DNA of 5,620 bases from positions 1 to 5,620 of the forward strand of contig JBJXHH010000062.1 in assembly GCA_046160675.1 (NCBI GenBank). Direction: 5' to 3'. Below the pieces are notes generated by a model, which saw nothing but the letters and a program-made list of their open reading frames with translations, made no database searches and was not told the origin of the DNA. Shown in pieces: positions 4,441 through 5,620 of this stretch. The position numbers and the translations under genes were made by a program. The number at the start of each line of letters is the position of its first letter. Position 1 is the first letter of the stretch. The stretch comes from JACMJP01 sp046160675 (GTDB taxonomy: Bacteria; Bacteroidota; Bacteroidia; Chitinophagales; BACL12).

Positions 4441-5620
4441 ATGAAACTTACAACCCTTAGTGCTATTTTTTTTTCGTTCACTTATTTCTCCTGCACTCAA
4501 AAATCAAAAGAGGTTACTTTCAGTTCTGATATTGCATCCATCATTCATACGAACTGTACCCCCTGCCATCGTCCCAATGCACCCGGACCTTTTTCACTCA
4601 TCACTTACAATGATGTTGTTAAAAAAGCGAAGACGATAGTGAAGGTTACACAAAGTCGATACATGCCGCCCTGGCCTGCAAATCCAAATTATACACATTT
4701 CGTAGGCGAAAGAATTCTTGCTGAGGAAGATATTGATAAAATAAAAACATGGGTTGATAATGACTGCCCCTTGGGTGATAGCCTGAACATCCCTCCTGCT
4801 CCGGTTTTTCCTGAAGGTAGTATGATAGGGAAACCAGACCTTGTATTACGTTTCCCGGATACAATTCATCTTGCTGGAAATAATACAGATCATTTTTTTC
4901 TTGCACGGGTTCCTTATATTCTGCATGACTCTACTTTAAAAAATAAATCCTGCAGGTATGTAAAACTGATGGAATTTGTTCCAGGAAATAAAAAATACCT
5001 GCATCACATGAATGCAAACCTTATCAACTTTGGTGTCGGGCAAAAGAAAAATGTTTTTGCAGGTGATAACTATATACCTACAAACCTGACTGAAAGCGCT
5101 GAAGCTTTACAAAGCCGGATGAACAATCTAAATGATGATGGAAGCTGGCCTTTATATTTTGTTCCTAATACTTGTAATTATTTACCAGGTGTTTCTCCTG
5201 CTGTTTACCCTGAAGGCATTGGTGGATTTGAGATGTGTGAAATGGGCGCTTTTTTCATCAATGATATTCACTATGGTCCAACTCCACTTGATACATTTGA
5301 TACGGGCTCTTATTTTAATATTTTTTTCACTGAGGTTCCGCCGCAAAGATTAACTTCAGATCTTGTTCTAGGCTCACTTAGTAAAGTGTCTAAGGTTGAA
5401 CCACCACTGATCGTTCCAGCAGGTGAAGTAAAAACATTTTATGTTCGTTGGCAGGCGGATAGGGATATTTCCATCTTAACAATAAACCCGCACATGCATC
5501 TTATTGGGAAAGAATTTTTTGCTTATGCACTCACTCCGCAAAATGATACTATCCGTTTGATTCACATCCCGAAATGGAATTTTCGGTGGCAGTACTTTTA
5601 TACTTTCAAAAATCCTGTGA
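4441..5620 (+). CDS. Predicted secreted cytochrome c / copper type II (PHM-like) monooxygenase (cut by right edge)
   Basis: The first 393 residues of a larger protein are visible. A hydrophobic leader ends at C18 (YFSC), so it is probably a lipoprotein, although the lipobox is atypical. The first domain (about 25-112) is cytochrome c-like. Its heme motif CTPCH is at 39-43, and M75 in RYMPPWP is the candidate axial ligand. The second part resembles peptidylglycine hydroxylating monooxygenase (PHM), the copper type II ascorbate-dependent family. H188/H189 (YLHHM) and H277 (DIHYGP) fit the first copper site. H351/H353 (NPHMHLIG) fit the second, whose methionine ligand would lie past the window end. 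Spacing resembles PHM (H107/H108, H172, H242/H244). An in-frame stop at 4423-4425 makes 4441 the only start. It probably uses electrons through heme to oxidise an unknown substrate at copper. The thioredoxin-fold lipoprotein gene is 19 bp upstream. Confidence 0.85.
   Translation, partial: MKLTTLSAIFFSFTYFSCTQKSKEVTFSSDIASIIHTNCTPCHRPNAPGPFSLITYNDVVKKAKTIVKVTQSRYMPPWPANPNYTHFVGERILAEEDIDKIKTWVDNDCPLGDSLNIPPAPVFPEGSMIGKPDLVLRFPDTIHLAGNNTDHFFLARVPYILHDSTLKNKSCRYVKLMEFVPGNKKYLHHMNANLINFGVGQKKNVFAGDNYIPTNLTESAEALQSRMNNLNDDGSWPLYFVPNTCNYLPGVSPAVYPEGIGGFEMCEMGAFFINDIHYGPTPLDTFDTGSYFNIFFTEVPPQRLTSDLVLGSLSKVSKVEPPLIVPAGEVKTFYVRWQADRDISILTINPHMHLIGKEFFAYALTPQNDTIRLIHIPKWNFRWQYFYTFKNPV

Noticed and set aside
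5132..5353. A hydrophobic 73-residue plus-strand frame resembling a membrane peptide
   Set aside because: It is an alternative frame inside the heme/copper protein gene, whose frame carries the conserved H277 copper motif at the same place.

Overview
The window looks like a chromosomal piece of a Bacteroidota bacterium, probably of the Chitinophagaceae/Sphingobacteriales type. This is inferred from four things: AT-rich intergenic DNA, several matches to the Bacteroidota -7 promoter box TAnnTTTG, mostly absent Shine-Dalgarno sites, and protein families typical of that phylum. No tRNA, rRNA, CRISPR array, insertion sequence or phage gene was seen.

Left part (1-2009, all minus strand). The 5' portion of recN runs off the left edge. 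Just upstream of it in transcription, 44 bp away, is a YycJ/WalJ-type metallo-beta-lactamase-fold hydrolase with a clear promoter at 1403-1430. Its last five residues are QLSLF, the consensus sliding-clamp (DnaN) binding peptide, which suggests a clamp-tethered nuclease in a DNA-repair pair with RecN. Next comes a four-helix membrane protein of unknown function, with a long hairpin after its stop.

Middle (2010-2741). About 460 bp without a credible gene hold several inverted repeats and possible promoter boxes, perhaps a structured leader for the membrane-protein gene. Then comes a minus-strand gene for a 29-residue lysine/alanine peptide built of three 8-residue repeats, with its own promoter-like box and a strong terminator. 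It is divergent from the next gene.

Right part (2742-5620, plus strand). An agmatinase/arginase-family ureohydrolase with complete metal ligands is preceded by a perfect -7 box so close that its mRNA may be leaderless. It is followed by a predicted thioredoxin-fold lipoprotein with a CPLS active site. After that is a predicted lipoprotein combining a c-type heme site with a copper type II (PHM-like) monooxygenase fold, cut by the right edge. The last two genes are 19 bp apart and look like one secreted redox module (thiol, heme and copper) of unknown substrate. This module and the clamp motif are the most interesting points in the window.
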